Origin: Ophiothrix spiculata
Taxonomy: Eukaryota > Echinodermata > Ophiuroidea > Amphilepidida > Ophiotrichidae
NCBI GenBank assembly: GCA_000969725.1
Contig: JXSR01S007869.1
Direction: 5' to 3' (one strand)
Length of the DNA stretch: 21,531 bases
This document shows positions 18,352-21,531 of the stretch, one piece after another. The notes under the pieces are model-generated. The model was not told the DNA's origin. It saw only the letters and a program-made list of their open reading frames with translations, and did not search any database. How positions within the stretch are numbered: position 1 is the stretch's first letter; every line of letters begins with the position of its first letter. The position numbers and the translations under genes were made by a program.

Positions 18352-19294
18352 TTTGGGATAACACGATTCTGTAACGTGAGGTAGGGTTACCTAACCAAAT
18401 ACCTCTCTTCTTTGTATTTGAAATATCAATTGTGACATGATTGGTGTTAATAAATCTAACGAAAGCATCCCCGGGCGAATTTAGTGACCTTAATGGATTT
18501 TATAATAATAGCTCGTGGCAACATTTCGTCATAAATTTCAATGATATTTACCAGTGTTCTTAATGGATTAGCAAATTATATTGAACTCATAATATGTAAT
18601 ACAAACTCACATCTTCTTCTTTTATATTATAGCATACATTGATCAAATTGTATAAACTTTTAAGTTTACATAGATTTGGATCACGGGTATAGACTTTTAA
18701 AGATAATTACAATAAAAACATGCAGGTAAATTAGATGACAGGTGGTGAACGCATTGATGCGATGTAATCATAGATCTTATCATAATAAGTATATTAACAT
18801 AAAATTGATTATTAGAAAATACAGGTAAATTACACATTTTCAATAGGACTATAACGTGTGTAAGTAAATTGATGGCAGGTGTAAGTACTTTGCGTCTGTG
18901 AACGTTTTTTAGCATAATGAAATTAACATGTATCTCAGGTGAAAATAAATGCTTTTTTTCATTTCATGTTGCCTTTCCAATCTGAATATGTAAAAATATT
19001 GTTTTTGGTCTTGTGTTTACATTATTATATAGCTGTGAAATGATTTTATCTTGAGTGCATAATATACACCGCTGTAGGATGAGTTCATTTATGAATTTTT
19101 GACAAAAATGCACTGTTACAATAAATGCAGGCCCTTAAAAGTGTTTAGATTAGTTCTGGAATTAAGTGTTAAACTTAAATATTTGTTTCCATAATTTAAT
19201 TTCATCTTTTATGTCAAAGCAATTTTATTGTAAATCAAAACACATTATGTTTAGCCAATACTTTGAGATTTCATTATTGGTGGTGCTATTATTA
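18352..19294. other. Non-coding stretch, nothing recognised
   Basis: AT-rich DNA between the Tc1-like element and the second direct-repeat copy. No terminal repeats, promoters or coding signals could be supported. Confidence 0.4.
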
Positions 19295-19444
19295 TTATTT
19301 TATTTTTTTTGGTAAGAAAATAAAAACATTCATATCTTTGTCTATGTTATATCTTTATGTTTGACCTATAAATACTATATAACTCTCTTTTCTTTACAAT
19401 TATTCAAATTCGGACAGGTGAAATTATCGATTTAAATCTTCTTT
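19295..19444 (+). repeat. Dispersed direct repeat, copy 2 (~150 bp)
   Basis: Counterpart of 15695-15847. Near-identical from the T-rich start through ACTATATAACT, with a small deletion after CTTTTCTT, and ending at TCGATTTAAATCTT. Confidence 0.85.
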
Positions 19445-20198
19445 ATATAAAATATGAATGCGGGCATAAATGTTGGCAGTGGCTTAAAGCAAAACATATC
19501 CTGGCTTCCGTATCGACCCAATGGGTCTTAAAATAATGCCCCAAAGGGACATTCGTTTGTTTAAATCAATGATATATTTTCATTCCAAACACAAACAACT
19601 GCAATAATTGCCATATACATATAGAGAATTTGCCTTATTGGTATATTGATTGAAGAAAATGTATAATTAAAACCGATTACGGTTATGCGTTCGTTAAAAA
19701 TATTAATTTTGAATATACAAAAGTAGAATTCTCATAAAATGCAAACCAGGGCTGTTACATAAGTGATGTGGTTGTTTTGCTTTGTCCTGTGTTATTAACA
19801 AAATTAGTCCCCAACTCGCTCTTATAGGAGGCCATATCTATTATACCAGTATAGTATATTATTAAAATCACTATCTAATTTGTAAAATAAACATTAATAT
19901 AATTGACCATAATTCTAAAAAAGGGTAGGGGGTTGTCTCCAATGATTGTTTGACGCCAAATTATTTAAACGCAGCTCTACATGACACCCTGTACCTCTTA
20001 GTGTATCCTTTCCGTATATTTCAGCGAAACACCTATCCATTTGGTACTACATATAGGGGTTAGGGTAGTTCGCTATAAAACATTCACCCGTATAATATGT
20101 TGCTTAATATGTTTGATTATCTTAATAAATGGGAAAATGGTACATGATGTCTAGTAGAGCGCAACATTTTGAATAGCTTCAAAATATTCGAGGATTTG
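19445..20198. other. Non-coding stretch, nothing recognised
   Basis: AT-rich DNA preceding the 20.2-kb hairpin. No features found. Confidence 0.4.
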
Positions 20199-20356
20199 TA
20201 TGTGTACCGCCGCGGCAAAAGGGTCCAGTTGTCGACTCCTACATGTTGCTCATTGTAGCATATCTGATGTATACAAATACCATACATTAGATATGCTACA
20301 AGGAGCAACATGTACGAGCCGACAACTGGGCCCTTTTGCCGGCGGCGGTACACATA
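20199..20356. repeat. Long hairpin: ~75-bp arms, 9-nt loop
   Basis: Arms 20199-20272 and 20282-20356 are reverse complements with one single-base gap and five mismatches over 75 columns. The loop is ACAAATACC. The stem contains GC-rich TGTACCGCCG and CGGCAAAAGGG blocks, unusual for this window. It could be a small foldback transposon or, if transcribed, a source of double-stranded RNA. No clear target duplication was found. The 138-codon minus-strand frame at 20117-20533 runs through both arms and is a by-product. Confidence 0.9.
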
Positions 20357-21531
20357 TAGTGAATAAACTTGACACAGTGTCATTGATATGATATGTTTTA
20401 TAATACCAGCAATCTTAAATATATTTATTTTACATTTAAACATTTGTAAGAAAATGGCAGAATTTTGGCAAGTTCCTGTTGCATACTGTATATAATAATT
20501 GCTTTTATAAGGGATTTCTGACTGCAGTCCCATCTCTTAAATACCAAGACTTGATTTGTCTAGACGTTTTCAGCTGTTATAATAACAGCATAATTTAGCC
20601 CTTCAGGTAAAGCAAACACATTAAAGCGCGACATTGGTTAGATATTATAGTATTTAAAAAATCTGACCATTTTTAAAACAGCGTCTTGAAATATATCTGT
20701 CAAACGGATAAACATGCTCTAAAATTCAACCATCTTAACTTGTTACAACATATATACATGTATAATGTTTAAATCTAAATCAAAAACTAAACGGTGGGTT
20801 AGAAAAATCACAAGATATGGAGATAATTACCACATAAAGTCAAATCAGATTTTAATATGAATGTTACTTTTAAGATACATAATCATGATAATACCAAATA
20901 ATTTCATAATACTTTAATATTACAATCTTAAAATTCTCCATTGTATTGATTAACAAACCTACCTTATAATGTCTTTTTCTGTAAACACTTTATACTACAG
21001 AATAATATTCAGAATGCCATGTATGGCATATATGTGAAATGCATATTTAGTCTCCTTATATATATATTTTTTTTCACCTTTATTATTGCAACGTTTTCAT
21101 TATAATCTGTGTCGTTCACAATGTTAGCAGCATTAAGTTGTAAATTAACATTTTCTTGAGTGTACCGTGTTTTGTTGTTATAAGCATTCCTATTTGAATT
21201 ACTATTACAGAATATAAATTGTGTAATTCAGTTGACATTACCGTAATCTTGAAGCCTGATTGGAGCAATGATACATGCCAAAAAATCTCATTCCAAACTT
21301 AGAAATTGACAGACTGAAAAGTGTTTTTATAATTGATTGAACATTTATTTTTTTATTAATTATTTTTTTTCTCTTTAAACCTCAGAGAGGTATAGCAATT
21401 GCCTTTATTCAATATCTTTTACACATCTTTTTCTTTTTATATTTCTGTTCTTTTGATGTTTCAATAAAGTTTATTTTTCATCACACTTCATAAGCACAAA
21501 ATTCAGATCTACATAATTCATCTGATATTCC
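20357..21531. other. Non-coding stretch to window end
   Basis: Very AT-rich. It contains a small ATGCCAT/ATGGCAT palindrome near 21016 and a short TA run near 21058-21068. No gene or element was recognised. Confidence 0.4.

Noticed and set aside
15695..19444. LTR retrotransposon
   Set aside because: The repeats lack TG...CA ends, there is no primer-binding site or polypurine tract evident, and no gag or pol remains lie between them.
20117..20533. 138-codon minus-strand open frame, the longest in the window
   Set aside because: It runs through both arms and the loop of the 20.2-kb hairpin, has no recognisable domain, and its length is explained by the low stop density of the GC-rich stem.
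1..21531. CRISPR array, operon or bacterial regulatory features
   Set aside because: No regularly spaced identical repeats with unique spacers, and no prokaryotic coding organisation in the window.

Overview
This window looks like non-coding, repeat-laden DNA from a eukaryote, most probably a marine invertebrate. It is strongly AT-rich and has no long open reading frame. It contains long simple-sequence DNA, tRNA-derived SINE remnants, and many terminal-inverted-repeat DNA transposons and foldback elements. No bacterial operons, ribosome binding sites, rRNA or intact tRNA genes are visible. A mollusc-like genome would fit, but the sequence does not prove a taxon.

Layout. 1-2300: AT-rich DNA with two diverged copies of a tRNA-derived SINE (about 490-720 and 1625-1830) and a C-rich low-complexity patch. 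2300-4014: a perfect 34-nt palindrome, a compact pre-miRNA-like hairpin, a 256-bp MITE flanked by CTTAAAG repeats, and a foldback. 4050-6115: a decayed CAACG/CGTTG-rich repeat, apparently split by a separate AT-rich insertion; its right part recurs at 9421-9650. 7509-8207: a 0.7-kb, nearly fully palindromic element between TTAA sites. 8703-8895: a TAATG microsatellite. 10355-11480: the only stretch with hints of single-copy gene structure. It has an NRF1-like palindrome, a full CRE, patches of higher GC, and exon-like pieces that may be remains of an MFS/SLC22-type transporter (weak). 11600-11815: another foldback. 12386-13253: a non-autonomous Tc1/mariner-type element with TA flanks. 16673-18349: a full-length, dead Tc1-like element with very long inverted repeats and a recognisable DD34E transposase pseudogene. 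15695-15847 and 19295-19444: a direct repeat pair. 20199-20356: a near-perfect 75-bp-arm hairpin.

No intact protein-coding gene can be supported. The only confidently recognised coding sequence is the broken Tc1 transposase on the minus strand. The best candidates for follow-up are the long-TIR Tc1 element, the TTAA-flanked palindromic element, the 75-bp hairpin at 20.2 kb, the exact 34-bp duplication between 9860 and 12522, and the possible promoter/exon cluster at 10.3-11.5 kb.
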